DNA from: Bedellia somnulentella
Lineage: Eukaryota > Arthropoda > Insecta > Lepidoptera > Bedelliidae
Direction of reading: 5' to 3'
Assembly (NCBI GenBank): GCA_963576735.1
Contig: OY755182.1
Span: forward strand, 3,224,001 to 3,288,000
DNA: 64,000 nucleotides
The notes below the pieces were generated by a model. The model saw nothing but the letters and a program-made list of their open reading frames with translations, searched no databases and was not told the DNA's origin. Below are positions 22,008 through 32,904 of the stretch, one piece after another (within the stretch, counting starts at the first letter, position 1; each line of letters opens with the position of its first letter). The position numbers and the translations under genes are program-made.

Positions 22008-22279
22008 GCCGTGTAGTATCGGCTTAATAATAATAATAACACTACCCCATTTCTTCCGGTGGGTGATCGTAAGAGGCGACTAAGGGTATAAGGGCTTTTT
22101 AAGTGATTTTTGGGCGATGTGGTTGGAGACCCGGCACCAAAATCATTTATTGTTACCATCTTTACCCCAAACAACTTCCAAAAGTGGCCAAGGAATTTCT
22201 CATTCCAAAGCTCTGGCTACCCCGTTAAGGGATTTATAGCCGTGAGTATATGAATGTATGTATGTATGTATGTATGTAA
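22008..22279 (+). mobile_element. Family A retroposon
   Basis: GCCGTGTAGTATCGGCTTAA with a small (TAA)n expansion, body, and a long (TATG)n tail. Confidence 0.8.
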
Positions 22280-22295
22280 TATAATTATTATATAA

Positions 22296-22660
22296 ACATA
22301 ACATAAATATAAACGTTCACGCCGAATATCCCCGAAGGGGTTGTAGAGGTACTAATACTTCTGAACATCACGTGACTTTGTCACCTGGTGTTCAGAGTAC
22401 CCATGTTTTGCATGGACAGTCTACTCACGTGATAGGGGCAGGCCTATCGCCGTTTTGTACGAATACACTGTCACATGACTAAGTACAACTCAGCCATGTG
22501 GGTTTCCTCACGATGTTTTCCCTCACCGTTAACAACCATGATAAATTAACCACACATATGTCTTTAGAAAAGACAAATTGGTGTAGGCCCGACCCAGGAT
22601 TTGAACACTAGTCGTTTGCACGATAACCGAGTGTTCTACCCACTGGGCTATCACGGTTGT
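22296..22660 (-). mobile_element. Family B tRNA-derived SINE
   Basis: Full-length minus copy with intact tRNA-like head at the right end (GGGCTATCACGGTTGTTG) and CATAACATAAAT tail at the left. Confidence 0.85.
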
Positions 22661-23131
22661 TGTTAATTATTATATGCAGTAGTATCATAACAGATTCAAG
22701 TGAAGCACACGGCTGACCTGGGGTAATTACAGAATTAGCGCAGTTGACACAAGGTCGGCAGCTTGTTTTATTGTTTAACTTCTATAATTACTGAAAATCT
22801 CTTGCAGCAGTGCACCTTTATAACGGTGTTTCGGGATTTCAATTTATAATACCTTTTAAACTTAACGACGTAGAGCTCCCAAATGGTGACAGAGGGTATA
22901 AAACTTCTGAAATTAATATCTTTTTTTCTTAATTTCCTATTAAGAGTATCCACTCAGTGACACGTCCAGATAATTAAAAAAAAAGATTTTCTACATCTTT
23001 AAAGCAAAAACAATACTTATGATGATAGATGCCCAACTCTTCCATAACATTATATGTTAAACTAACTTAGCACAAGTAGCAACTAAGATCGAAAATATCA
23101 TATTTTGCAGGAATACATTTAATAAAAATAC
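22661..23131. other. No recognisable feature
   Basis: Minus ORF 22768-22953 is not recognisable. AT-rich. Confidence 0.4.
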
Positions 23132-23236
23132 TTTTTTCCCCACTCACGGTTCCAAAAGTGGCTGAGGAATTTCCAATTCCTTAGCTCTGGCTACACCTTT
23201 TAGGGAATTATACCCGTAAGTATATGTATGTATGTA
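23132..23236 (+). repeat. Family A 3' half
   Basis: TTTTCCCCACTCACGGTTCC to CCCGTAAGTATATGTATGTA. Confidence 0.7.
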
Positions 23237-23264
23237 CATTTTATAAAAAATCCATCCAAAAAAG

Positions 23265-23400
23265 AGTACCTACGGGATTAAAGGCTGGGCTATGGCCGTT
23301 TTGTGCAAATACTGTCAAAGGACTATGCACAACTTAGCCATGTGGGTAACGATGTTTTCCCTCACCGTTAACAACCAAAATAAATCAACACATACGGACA
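23265..23400 (-). repeat. Family B fragment, diverged
   Basis: GAGTACCTACGGGATTAAAG ... CAACTTAGCCATGTGGGT ... TTTTCCCTCACCGTTAAC: the body of family B without head or tail. Confidence 0.55.
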
Positions 23401-23563
23401 TATTATGCAAAGATCAAGTTAGCCCCAAGTAAGACTTGAATTATGGGATAGTAACTCAACGATATATTTAACATAATATAATACACATATAAATAACACC
23501 CAAGACTAAGAAACAAACATTAATGCTCATCAAATAAATGTTGTTCTCAGCGGGGATCGAACC
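23401..23563 (-). mobile_element. Family E SINE, 5' part (interrupted)
   Basis: GATCAAGTTAGCCCCAAGTA ... CCAAGACTAAGAAACAAACA ... TCAGCGGGGATCGAACC. The tRNA-like head resumes at 27934 (CTGCAATCTCCGGACCGAG, GGGCCACGGC) after a ~4.4-kb insertion. Related copies: 37.1, 61.3 and 62.5 kb. Confidence 0.6.
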
Positions 23564-24479
23564 AGCGGGGGTAGCATGAGGCGTGTGAGAGCCTCTGAGA
23601 TAGGGCTATGTCACCGTTCAAGGGCGAATTGGCCGCCATATTTGACCGTTTCTCGCACGCCCGAGCACGAGGCATCTGAGACGTGAGAGCGCTAGTGACT
23701 CGCCTTTGACATCGCAACGCCGAGTCACATGTGCGAGCATGAGCGGCGTGACAGCGACATAAACTGAGATGTTTGTCATTTTATATCAAATTTATGTCGA
23801 TGTCAAAATTGAGCGCGAGAGCCAGTGAGAAAGATTACTTATCAAAATATAAGTGCTGTTTTGCAGCTATTTTTACTGTTTTGTGTAATTCTCAGAATAA
23901 AAGTGTGATAGTAAAGAGTGTACATCACTTACATTTGTTTTGAATGGAAAAAAAAAACGAAAAATGGATATTATACTCATCCGGGTGAAAGTTTGCCGCA
24001 AACAAGTTCTTTGAAACATATTTATATGTCATGACTATTTCCGAGGACCTCTATGATAGCTTGTGACCTATGAAAAGCCTCAGGGTATAGTTTCACATAA
24101 AGATACATACAGGATTTAATGATTCCACATGATATCAATTGAATTGTAAATTTTAACTAAATTAAATTAATCTACAACTAGTGCTTGTGTATTAAGTTTT
24201 AAATTCGTTAAAATACGTTTGGCTTTTATAACGAGCAGTTCACTAGGCATGAGGATACAAATTCTGCAGCCTAAATCCATGTATACGTCCAATTTTCTGA
24301 TGCAGTTGAGACAATCAATGAATTTCATTGATCTTCTTTAAAATAACTATTAAGAACAGTTTCTAAACTTATGGTATGTTTCAGAGGTCAAATATAATGA
24401 ATGTAAAATAGATTTCTATTCATCATTGTTTGGTATATAGGGTTTGTAGTCTTAAATTATCATTATCATCATAAAAGAC

Positions 24480-26096
24480 GGGAATCTTATTCTGGACACT
24501 GAGTGCAAAAAGAGGGTGTGGCGTGATTATGCTGAGGAGATGTTTGCAGATTTGACGAGAAATATCTCAATAAGAACTGACGACACGGGTCCCTCTATTT
24601 TAAAATCTGAGGTTTTAAGAGCTTTAAAATCTGCAAAAACAGGTAAATCACCAGGACCTGACAACATTCCCATCGAAATCCTCAAGCTACTGGAAGAAGA
24701 ACAATTGGACGTACTGACTCAATTCTTCAACAACATCTATGAAACCGGCAATCTACCAAATGACTGGCTAAAATCCACCTTCATTGTCATACCGAAGAAG
24801 ACTAATGCCAAAAAATGTGGAGAATATCGCATGATAAGCCTTATGAGTCATGTTCTGAAAGTGTTCCTGAATATTATTCAAAACAGAATACGACAAAAAT
24901 GTGATGAACATCTAGGAACTAGCCAATTTGGATTCCGATCTGGTGTCGGCACTCGTGAAGCACTGTTTGCCCTCAATATACTCGTACAAAAATGCAGAGA
25001 TATGCAAACAGACGTATTTCTATGTTTTATAGATTATGAAAAGGCATTCGATCGAGTCAAGCATCAACAACTCTTGAGCCTTTTGAGTTGTATCGGACTT
25101 GACGGTAAAGACGTCAGAATCATTCGCAATCTGTACGAGAAACAAGTGGCTACAATAAGAGTCGAAGACGAAGAGACAGGCGAATTCGAAGTCTGTCGGG
25201 GAGTCCGTCAGGGTTGTGTCCTCTCTCCATTACTATTTAATATATATTCGGAAGCTATTATATCTGATGCTCTAACTGGACTTAAAGCTGGAATAAAGAT
25301 TAACGGCAAGGTGGTAAATAACTTACGTTATGCAGACGACACTGTCCTAATTGCAGCCTCTGAAAGTGATTTGCAGACAATCGTAACCAAAGTCCGCGAA
25401 TACAGTGAAAAAGCCGGACTGTCTATCAACACCAGCAAGACCAAGTTTATGCTTGTCTCGAGAAACCCGGATTTGAACCCTGTAATATCAGTAGCCCAAA
25501 GTCAACTGGAGCGGGTACGACAATACAAATATCTTGGGGCTTGGGTAAACGAAGATTGGACATCCGACCAGGAGATCAAGACCAGAATAGAAGTTGCCCG
25601 AGCATCGTTCAACAAAATGCGCAGAGTACTGTGTTGTCGTAAATTGAACATAAAGCTCCGTGTAAGGCTGCTGTTGTGTTACATTTGGCCAATTGTCTTG
25701 TATGGCTGTGAAACGTGGACTTTAAAAGATGACACCACAAAACGCTTACAAGCATTCGAGATGTGGTGCTACCGTCGGATGTTGCGCATTAGTTGGACAC
25801 AGAGAGTTCGAAATGAGATCGTGCTCCAGCGTGTTCATATGTCCCGGAAATTGATGCCCATCGTGAAAAAGCGCAAAATTGAATACCTTGGGCACGTGTT
25901 CAGACACGAAAGATATTCACTGCTCCAACTGATCATGATGGGCAAAGTTGAGGGAAAGAGACGCGCTGGGCGCCGGCGAAAATCATGGCTCCGGAACATA
26001 CGGGAATGGACCGGCATAACCTCCGTCGAACAACTGTTTCGGTTGGCTACTAATAAAGAGGAGTTCAAGAAGCTGACGGCCAACCTTCAGAATTGA
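24480..26096 (+). CDS. RTE-type reverse transcriptase (N-terminally truncated)
   Basis: About 538 codons, open from the insertion boundary; there is no ATG start, since the upstream half including the endonuclease was lost on insertion. RT motifs in order: AKTGKSPGPDNIP (approx. 50-62), a degraded FRPISL-type block (GEYRMISLMSHVLKV), LGTSQFGFRSGVGT, FIDYEKAFDRVKH, GVRQGCVLSPLLFNIYSE, LRYADDTVLIA with the catalytic YADD, and YLGAWVNEDW. After the RT come YGCETWTL, a Trp/Arg-rich region (RMLRISWTQRVRNE) and GKRRAGRRRKSWLRNIREW, typical of RTE-like C-termini. Product if made: RNA-templated DNA polymerase without its nicking domain. It is one of the least decayed coding sequences in the window but is unlikely to be expressed as a functional protein. 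Confidence 0.85.
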   Translation, partial: GNLILDTECKKRVWRDYAEEMFADLTRNISIRTDDTGPSILKSEVLRALKSAKTGKSPGPDNIPIEILKLLEEEQLDVLTQFFNNIYETGNLPNDWLKSTFIVIPKKTNAKKCGEYRMISLMSHVLKVFLNIIQNRIRQKCDEHLGTSQFGFRSGVGTREALFALNILVQKCRDMQTDVFLCFIDYEKAFDRVKHQQLLSLLSCIGLDGKDVRIIRNLYEKQVATIRVEDEETGEFEVCRGVRQGCVLSPLLFNIYSEAIISDALTGLKAGIKINGKVVNNLRYADDTVLIAASESDLQTIVTKVREYSEKAGLSINTSKTKFMLVSRNPDLNPVISVAQSQLERVRQYKYLGAWVNEDWTSDQEIKTRIEVARASFNKMRRVLCCRKLNIKLRVRLLLCYIWPIVLYGCETWTLKDDTTKRLQAFEMWCYRRMLRISWTQRVRNEIVLQRVHMSRKLMPIVKKRKIEYLGHVFRHERYSLLQLIMMGKVEGKRRAGRRRKSWLRNIREWTGITSVEQLFRLATNKEEFKKLTANLQN

Positions 26097-26120
26097 AGAG
26101 GCACTTGAAGAAGAAGAAGA
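24480..26120 (+). mobile_element. 5'-truncated RTE-type LINE with 12-bp TSD
   Basis: Bounded by an exact 12-bp duplication, ATCATAAAAGAC, at 24468-24479 and 26121-26132. The 3' end is a short (GAA)n tail directly before the right TSD. The reading frame is open from the very first base of the insert, so truncation fell inside ORF2. No frameshift or stop is seen, indicating a recent insertion. Confidence 0.9.
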
Positions 26121-27377
26121 ATCATAAAAGACACCCGAGCTCTTAGCATATGCTTGCGTCAACAGGCACAGGCAAAGTCTGGATAGTGTGAGTAGACAAT
26201 AGTCTGCTTGCTGTCTTAGTGTGGCTAGGAATGTAAAGAATGGTGATGGCATAATTTTGTTACCTCTTTATCTACCGACACACTTCATGCTACAAAAGTT
26301 GTTTAAATGCAGGTGCAGGTACTTTGTGCAACATTATCAAACAAATTTAGAAGTCACCTTACAAGCATTTTGAAATGACTAAATATGAATATAATGCTCA
26401 TGTTGTTTTGATATTTTCAGTAAAACATATTGATTTAATACAAAGATTCTGGAACAATTTATTGACTTGGAAGGAGTCTAATGAAATTAAAAAAAACAGC
26501 AAAATGTAACAGTTTTTAATTAATCATCAATAAAATTGCCTAAATATTAATGAAAACCACTTGTTTTAATCCCCTTCATTGCAAGTAAATCCAACATTTT
26601 CCAATACCCAACTCATAGCAGAACTCTTCAGACCATTTAGCATAAAATGATAATCATGGCATGTTTGCGCCTGGGGATAAATTGGATTATTGTAATTCAA
26701 AGACAATACTACACATGGTTAAAACTGCAAACCTTGAATACATAGAAAAAGCAATGTTATTTTATTTTGAGCAAATAGAGCAGATGGATACAAATTAAGT
26801 TACAAAAGAGATATATAGGTGGGAATAATGGTTGTAAGTATGAGTAAGTTTATTGATGAGGCAATTAATATTCTCTGCCTACTGCAATGGGAAATAATGT
26901 ATAGAATATATGCATGCACATTGTACAACTGAAATCTCATCTCAAGTGTAAAAGTAAAAGCTGCCTATGAATGGGCTTTATTTGCTAGTAAAACACATTT
27001 TGTGGAGTTAACTTTATTTATTGAATAAATACTTTTAAACAACCGCTCAACATCATAGTTTCTGTCCTCAAACTCATCTGTACTTCACATTTTTATTCTA
27101 TTAACATCACATTTTCCTTATAGAAACACTACAGCTTGTTTATACACATTGCAGTCATAAGAATGCTCTTTAAGTATGGATGCATACTCAAATTCTGAAT
27201 AAACAGGAGCATTCAACAAGACTATTTCCATACATCAGAGCTTCCTAGCTTTTGGGAATATAGGATATTGTTGAAATTGAAATGTAGAGAAGGTTGTAAA
27301 GTTAAATAATGCCCATCTGCGCGATCAAACTGGCGAATGGGAATCTGGGAATGGACTGGCGGGTTGGAACTAAGATG

Positions 27378-27454
27378 TTATAGGCAATATGTGCCATAGG
27401 CTGCACAGCATTTCTTCAATTTTCTCATCAAAGACTTATATAACTGTGCTATAT
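27378..27454 (-). CDS. Candidate terminal exon inside the TIR element
   Basis: On the minus strand a strong polypyrimidine tract and acceptor (TATTGTCTTTTGTTTGCAG) precede 77 nt. These read IAQLYKSLMRKLKKCC, then AAYGTYCL and a TAA stop. The basic, Cys-containing peptide looks like a short last exon. About 140 bp upstream on the same strand is ATGTCCGACTTAACTTCC, which stops after eight codons, so no full gene can be assembled. It may be a captured host exon, part of the element's own spliced gene, or chance. Confidence 0.3.
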
Positions 27455-27933
27455 CTGCAAACAAAAGACAATACAAATGATTAAAAGTATGCTGCTCACT
27501 TTCTAGTTAAATAATAGTTATATAGAATAATAAAACTTAATTACTTACTTAATATTTTATGATTCCCCTATCATTGTAAGGAAGTTAAGTCGGACATTCC
27601 CTACAAACTAAACTTGTAATATTAAAACTTTTGATTTAAATTGAAAATTTGGAAACTTGTATTTAGAAATTAAATATTTATGTTTGTTTACGTTGTTTGG
27701 TTACAAAATGTCAATATTTGACGTAAAATGAATGAAATATGACTAAAATAGAGAAAAAATATTCACAGACCAATGATGGCAACAATGCTCTATCGATTTG
27801 GTGACAGAGCTCTCAGATCTCATCCGTCTGTCATATTGACGCTCATGCTCGCAAAAATGACATAGGTTGGCTAACTGAGATGTTTTCTGACATGGCTCTC
27901 ACTTCTCAGATGACAACTCATGCTACCCGGGCT

Positions 27934-27989
27934 GCAATCTCCGGACCGAGAAGCTAGTCACCTATCCACTGGGCCACGGCTGTCGTCAT
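27934..27989 (-). mobile_element. Family E SINE, tRNA-like head (continuation)
   Basis: CTGCAATCTCCGGACCGAGA and CTATCCACTGGGCCACGGC complete the family E copy begun at 23401. On the minus strand GGCCCAGTGGATAGGTGAC is the box A-like part. Confidence 0.55.
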
Positions 27990-28097
27990 AACACATATGA
28001 CCTTAGAAAAGACAAATTGGTGTAGGCCCGACCCGAGATTTAAACGCACATTGTCTGCACGAAAAGTGTCGTTCTAAACACTGAGCTATCACGGTTC
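27990..28097 (-). repeat. Family B tRNA-like head fragment
   Basis: Minus copy limited to the head and first body bases: GAAAAGACAAATTGGTGTAG ... CTGAGCTATCACGGTTCC. Confidence 0.7.
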
Positions 28098-28130
28098 CTT
28101 TTTTACCAATCAACCCAACAAAATACCATT

Positions 28131-28380
28131 CATCCATACATACATATACGCACGGCTCTAAATCCCTAGATGGGGTAGCCAGAGCTAAGGAATGACAAAT
28201 TCCTCAGCCACCTTTGGGAAGTTGAGTGGGGAAAAGATGGTAAAATAAAGGTTGTTGGTGATGGGTGTCCAACCGCATCGCCCAAAAATCCCTTAAAACG
28301 CCCCAAGTCCGTTAGTCGCCTCCTACGTACACCCACCGGTAGAAATGGGGTAGTGCTATTCTAAGCCGACACTACACGGC
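28131..28380 (-). mobile_element. Family A retroposon
   Basis: Full-length minus copy from CATACATACATATACGCACG to AGCCGACACTACACGGC. Close to consensus. Confidence 0.85.
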
Positions 28381-28683
28381 AGACAAATATATCAAAATAC
28401 AAACCATATCAAAATTAAATAACCTAGCACAATAGACAGAAGACTTAAAAATCATGTAAGACTATCTCGTTGAAACACTTGAGAATTTACGTGGCTAATT
28501 AATTTATATCTTAAGACGTTAAGGAAGTCAGGAGGTTGGAGGGGGCGGAGGGAGGCCTTCGTAAGAGGATTAAACACGGTAATAAGGTTTGGAAGCCGAC
28601 ACTGAGGTCAAGTAAGGCTTATTAGATACTACTTATACTAGTTTTCATGTTATTTTGTTACTATATTTTTAGTCTTATAATAT
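28381..28683. other. No recognisable feature
   Basis: Contains a purine-rich stretch (GGAGGTTGGAGGGGGCGGAG) near 28530 of unknown meaning. Confidence 0.4.
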
Positions 28684-28860
28684 ATAGAATAGAATAGAAA
28701 ACTTTTTAATGCACATCAAATATGGAAAAACATTAACAAATACTCAGAATGAATTAACAAAAGTACAATTGCCGGTCTTATCACTAAAAGCGATCTCTTC
28801 CAGACAACCTTTGAATGGAAAGGTCAATAAATTAGAGTCATGTGAGATAGATGTACAACA
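28684..28860 (-). repeat. Family H LINE-type 3' end
   Basis: GAATAGAATAGAAAACTTTT, TGCACATCAAATATGG, AAAGTACAATTGCCGGTCTT: minus-strand relative of the 8.5-kb copy. Confidence 0.55.
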
Positions 28861-28984
28861 ACATGGTGAAACTGATATCTATGCGTTAATCTACACAAAC
28901 GATACAACAATCCAGTCATAGTTAAATCCAGTTATAAAATAACAATCTATTAACAAACACATAAATACATATGATACAATAAAT

Positions 28985-29145
28985 GAAAACTTATAAATAT
29001 TTATATATAATTTCTCATAAATAAAAGATGTTATTAAAGGAAAGAAAAATTTCGACACTGGCGGGGATCGAACCCGCGACCTTCGGGTATATTTATGAGG
29101 AATAATCCCCACATGAGGAATTCATGTCAAAAAACATTAAAATAT
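28985..29145 (-). mobile_element. Family C fragment, inverted arrangement
   Basis: Contains the antisense tRNA-like 3' half (AAATTTCGACACTGGCGGGG, ATCGAACCCGCGACC), then directly TTTATGAGGAATAATCCCCA and CATGAGGAATTCATGTCAAA, which is the flanking block of family C. Most of the tRNA-like body is deleted. Confidence 0.6.
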
Positions 29146-29207
29146 TTATATATAATTTGTATATATAGGTAGTATTCCTTGATAGGTAGTATTCTATGAA
29201 TAGCAAT

Positions 29208-29370
29208 TTTAGTAGCTCAGTGGCACCGGCATACTGGATACGTGATTTCAAATCCTTAGACGGACCTACACTGATGTGTATTTCAGGGAAAACATAGTGG
29301 TGAATTAAGCATAGCTGAGTTACACTTATTCATGTCATAAGATTTGTTCAAAAATGTTTAGAAACTGTTA
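29208..29370 (+). repeat. Diverged family B-like SINE
   Basis: TAGTAGCTCAGTGGCACCGG, GATTTCAAATCC, CGGACCTACACTGATGTG, then CATAGCTGAGTTACACTTA and TTCATGTCATAAGATTTG parallel the family B head and body, with heavy substitution. Confidence 0.5.
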
Positions 29371-29470
29371 TTCTGTTTTCATTGGAGAAAGCAAATGGCT
29401 TGGAGACGTTTACATGAATTTGCCATTGGGGGAAATACTAACTACTACATCATACCATGTACTGCCAATC

Positions 29471-29558
29471 ACCGTGTAGGATGTAGCACTAATCCATTTC
29501 TGATCGTGGGTGATAGTAAGAGGCGACTGCTTCATCCGTAAGTATGTATATGTGCGTA
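29471..29558 (+). repeat. Family A fragment with large internal deletion
   Basis: Head (ACCGTGTAGGATGTAGCACT ... GTAAGAGGCGACTG) fused to a tail (CCGTAAGTATGTATATG). Confidence 0.55.
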
Positions 29559-30081
29559 TCATACAATCTAAAATGTTAAAATATAATACAAGGAATGCCA
29601 TCTAATTGATATAACGGTACAAGTACTACATATCCTTCTATGTCAGCCAGTCTTGTTCTAGCCAGTTACTGCTACGTGGCTATTTAGGTGAATGACGAGC
29701 AACGTAGTTGAAAACAGACCTTAATTTTCTAGCATAACTAATTTTGTTATAACAGAACGTGGAATAAACTTACTTCGACTTTCAACATACTAACATAAAT
29801 TTTGATATCATGCGGTATAAATATCATTTGGCATATTTTTATAGGACACAAAATAGGTAAACCTATTTTTAAGGTAAATGATACATTTAGTATTAGGAAA
29901 TACTTCTATAGGTAAGTATATTGCCTCCAATTTATTAGTAAAATTTAATGTATTATAGTGATGATCAAATCACATCATAAACTACATTACAATGACTACT
30001 ATGTAACAACAATATCATAATGTAATTTTATGTAATGCTACATTCATTAAAACAAACTTAAATAGGTAGAAATAAATTATT
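29559..30081. other. No recognisable feature
   Basis: AT-rich. No supported gene or repeat. Confidence 0.45.
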
Positions 30082-30210
30082 TGTAGTGTCGGTTTAGAAT
30101 AGCACTATTCCACTTCTTCCCATGGGTGATAGTAAAAGGCGATTAAAGTATCGAGGCTTTTTAAGTGAATTTTTGGGTGATGCGGTTGGAGATCCATCAC
30201 CAAAAACATT
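30082..30210 (+). repeat. Family A 5' half, tail-to-tail pair (left)
   Basis: TGTAGTGTCGGTTTAGAATA to CCATCACCAAAAACATTTG. It abuts a full minus copy, so the first ~130 bp of each can pair as an inverted repeat. Confidence 0.7.
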
Positions 30211-30220
30211 TGTATGTACA

Positions 30221-30466
30221 AACATACATACATATACTCACGGCTATAAATTCCTAGAAGGGGTAGCCAGAGCTAAGGAACTAGAAGTTCCTCGGCCACT
30301 TTTGGAAAGTAAAGTGTGGAAAAGATGGTAAAATAAAGGTTTTTGGTGATGGGTCTCCAACCGCATCGCCCGAAAATTCCTTAATAGCCCCAATACCGTT
30401 AGTCGCCTCTTACGTACAACCACCGGAAGAAATGGGGTAGTGCTATTCTAAGCCGACACTACACAG
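30221..30466 (-). mobile_element. Family A retroposon, tail-to-tail pair (right)
   Basis: Full-length minus copy, AACATACATACATATACTCA to GCCGACACTACACAG. Confidence 0.85.
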
Positions 30467-31029
30467 ACACAGCATAGTATATATATAGGCAGTCGTGAGT
30501 ATAGTCAACTAATTACGTAGGTAACATAATATGACACCTTAATACATGAAACAATTTGCTTACCAGATCAAAGTCAACCTAGTATTATATTCGGCCTATT
30601 GAAATTGTTTAACCCGCAATCTACATAATCTTGATAAAGCCTTTGATTATAAATTATCGTAATTAGTAAGCGTTTAGCGTTGTTTTCTGTATTGTACCTA
30701 TAAGATATTAACAGTACGATATCATTCATATAATACTAATATTGTTATGAAATATATATATATTATACGGACGGTCGAATTGAGACCACTCTTTTTTTTG
30801 ACATCGGTTATAAACTTAAAGTAGTGGCTAAACATTGCACTAACCTAACATAACAAAGTACTTGTATTTCCAGAAAATTCAAAATATTTTATGTTTCTAG
30901 CAAAATTTTCCTGAAAAGTTTGATTAAAATTACATGTACAGACGTAATTAATTCCGTGTAAATAAATAGAGGATATTGATCACCACTTATTGAAATTGCA
31001 TAGGATTGGAGATGATACAACTACTGTGA
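30467..31029. other. No recognisable feature
   Basis: AT-rich. A weak family F-like stretch (GAGGATATTGATCACCACTT) near 30970. Confidence 0.4.
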
Positions 31030-31252
31030 TGCTGTCTATTGCCGGCTTAGAATAGCACTACCCCATTTCTTCCGGTGGGTGAACGTAAGAGGTGACTAAG
31101 GGTATTGGGGCTTTTAAGGGATTTTTCATCACCAACAACCTTTATTTCAGCATCTTTTCCCCAAACAAAAGTGGCTGAGGAATTTTTAATTCCCTAGCTC
31201 TGGATACCTCTTCAAGGGATCTATAGCCGTGAGTATATGTATGTATGTATAT
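31030..31252 (+). mobile_element. Family A retroposon
   Basis: GCTGTCTATTGCCGGCTTAG to GTATATGTATGTATGTATAT. Lacks the GGCGATGCGGTTGGAGACC block. Confidence 0.8.
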
Positions 31253-31280
31253 ATGATACAAATACATACGTACATATAAG

Positions 31281-31390
31281 TACATACATACATACATATA
31301 CTCACGGCCATCAACCACATTTGGAAGTTGATACAGATATGATAAGATGGGGAGAGTATGGTAGGAATACAGTATCGTTAGTGATGGTAT
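31281..31390 (-). repeat. Family A fragment
   Basis: Tail CATACATACATATACTCACG, then CCACATTTGGAAGTTGATAC and TAGTGATGG: deleted and diverged minus copy. Confidence 0.55.
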
Positions 31391-31681
31391 TTATGTAATT
31401 TATCATAATTTAATAAAAAAATATTTGCAAATTCATCCATAGCTATTTTTTTTAAAACATGTTATATATGTGCTAAGCTGAATATACTGAAACAGCATCC
31501 TTTGTCTTAAATTGAGACGTAAGTTCTTTGTCTCAAGTGCGAATTGGATACTCTCTTTGAGATGTTGACATCTTGAATTCATAATAAGAAGGTTCTGTTA
31601 TCTAATACCCACCATACACTATCGTGGTACTCTGGTAAACCGTAATATGTTCAGGGAGCGAAATTGAGTTAAAATGATTTA

Positions 31682-31922
31682 TGTATACATACACTCACGG
31701 CTATAATTCTCTAGAAGGGGTAGCCAGAAGCAAGGAATTTTAAATTTCTCAGCCACTTTTGGAAGTTGAGTGGGGAAAAGGCGGTAAAATAAAGGCTTTG
31801 GTGATGGGTCTCCAACCGCATCGCCCAAAAATCCAATAAAGAGTCCCAATACCCTTAGTCGCCTCTTACGACACCGGTGGGTAGAAAGGGGTAGCGACAT
31901 TCTAAGCCGGCAGTACACAGCA
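31682..31922 (-). mobile_element. Family A retroposon
   Basis: Full-length minus copy. The 82-codon ORF at 31679-31927 is the repeat read in frame and not a gene. Confidence 0.85.
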
Positions 31923-32079
31923 AACATATATATAAGGCATATTTATGTATGAGGATCCATATCCTTACCAAATACGAAAAAGCCTTCTGTCACACATACA
32001 TTATCCTAGGTTTAATATCAGTTAATAATAAGTTAAAACAGTAAACTTTTAGCACAAAAGTTAAATTTTATATTACTAC

Positions 32080-32180
32080 TAGCGGCCTGTCCCGGCTTCG
32101 TACGGGCACTAAACACGACCCTTATGAAAAACCTACCCAGGTTTTGATGTCCGATACTTGGTCGCTGCCACTTCAATACC
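32080..32180 (+). repeat. Interspersed repeat end of the CTAGCGGCC...GGCTTCG type
   Basis: ACTAGCGGCCTGTCCCGGCT, TCGTACGGGCACTAAACACG resembles a repeat end I recall as common in insect genomes. Its family and extent are uncertain. Confidence 0.35.
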
Positions 32181-32644
32181 TACGTGTACCCGTTTCCATT
32201 TCAGTTTTGCTACTCTCTGTGCTACGACAGTTACCCTTATAACTGTTAAATATCATTGCACTTAGTATTATAACTACAAACCTCAAAACTTAAAATATTC
32301 TAAGCGTAAAGTATATAATATATACTTTATAGTTGAGAACTAAATAAGACTTTGAGTATGTTAATGAGTTCTAAGAATCGAGAAGGACCCTTTTATGTTT
32401 TAATGAAGCAAGCTCACTCACTTGAGACAGATTAAAATATATTATACGGCTGAGAAATGAAAGTCTATTTTTCTTTGAAGATCTGATTGTCTGAGGTTGT
32501 TAAGATAAGAATAAATTCGTTTAGATTGAAACATTTAGGAATTCTCCCTAATTGTAATCGCTATAATGATAATTTCAAAATAAATATTATTTTTGCCTAC
32601 TCTTCATACTTCTTTTCTTTTTAAGTTAAAATACATATTTTTTT

Positions 32645-32706
32645 TACATACATACATATACTCACGGCTATATTTCCCTAGAAGGGGTAACCAGAGCTAA
32701 GGAATT
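32645..32706 (-). repeat. Family A tail fragment
   Basis: TACATACATACATATACTCA, CTAGAAGGGGTAACCAGAGC: terminal 60 bp only. Confidence 0.65.
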
Positions 32707-32904
32707 ATATGTATGAGTATCTTTAATAATTAGTAATTTTTTTTCTAGATGAATAAACCAGAAAGTTACCTTCAAAATGAAAACAAGTGTAGATTATATT
32801 TTTATTGAGTGATCTCTGCTTAGCCCAATGAGAAATGGGCGAGAATATAAGTTCCTACGAAAGATTGATGTAAAATCTAAGAACGAAATCTAAAATCCGA
32901 TATA

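Larger units (their letters stand above)
23564..27933. mobile_element. ~4.4-kb element with terminal inverted repeats
   Basis: The left end (23564-23580) and right end (27917-27933) are inverted copies sharing 15 of 17 bp, with the core GGGTAGCATGAG identical. A GTGAGAGCC block repeats in the same sense just inside each end, and GAGCATGAGC / GCTCATGCTC and ATCTGAGA-like motifs recur subterminally. The segment interrupts a family E SINE. No transposase-like ORF of its own was found. The interior carries a later RTE-type LINE insertion (24480-26120) and a candidate terminal exon (27378-27454 minus). The superfamily is unknown and the exact TSD is ambiguous because both edges are G/C runs. Confidence 0.55.

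Noticed and set aside
24516..24518. GTG at 24516 as a start codon for the RTE protein
   Set aside because: The frame is open to the insertion boundary at 24480 and the element is 5' truncated, so no natural start exists.
28709..28921. 70-codon plus ORF MHIKYGKTLTNTQNEL
   Set aside because: Overlaps the family H repeat in antisense; no domain.
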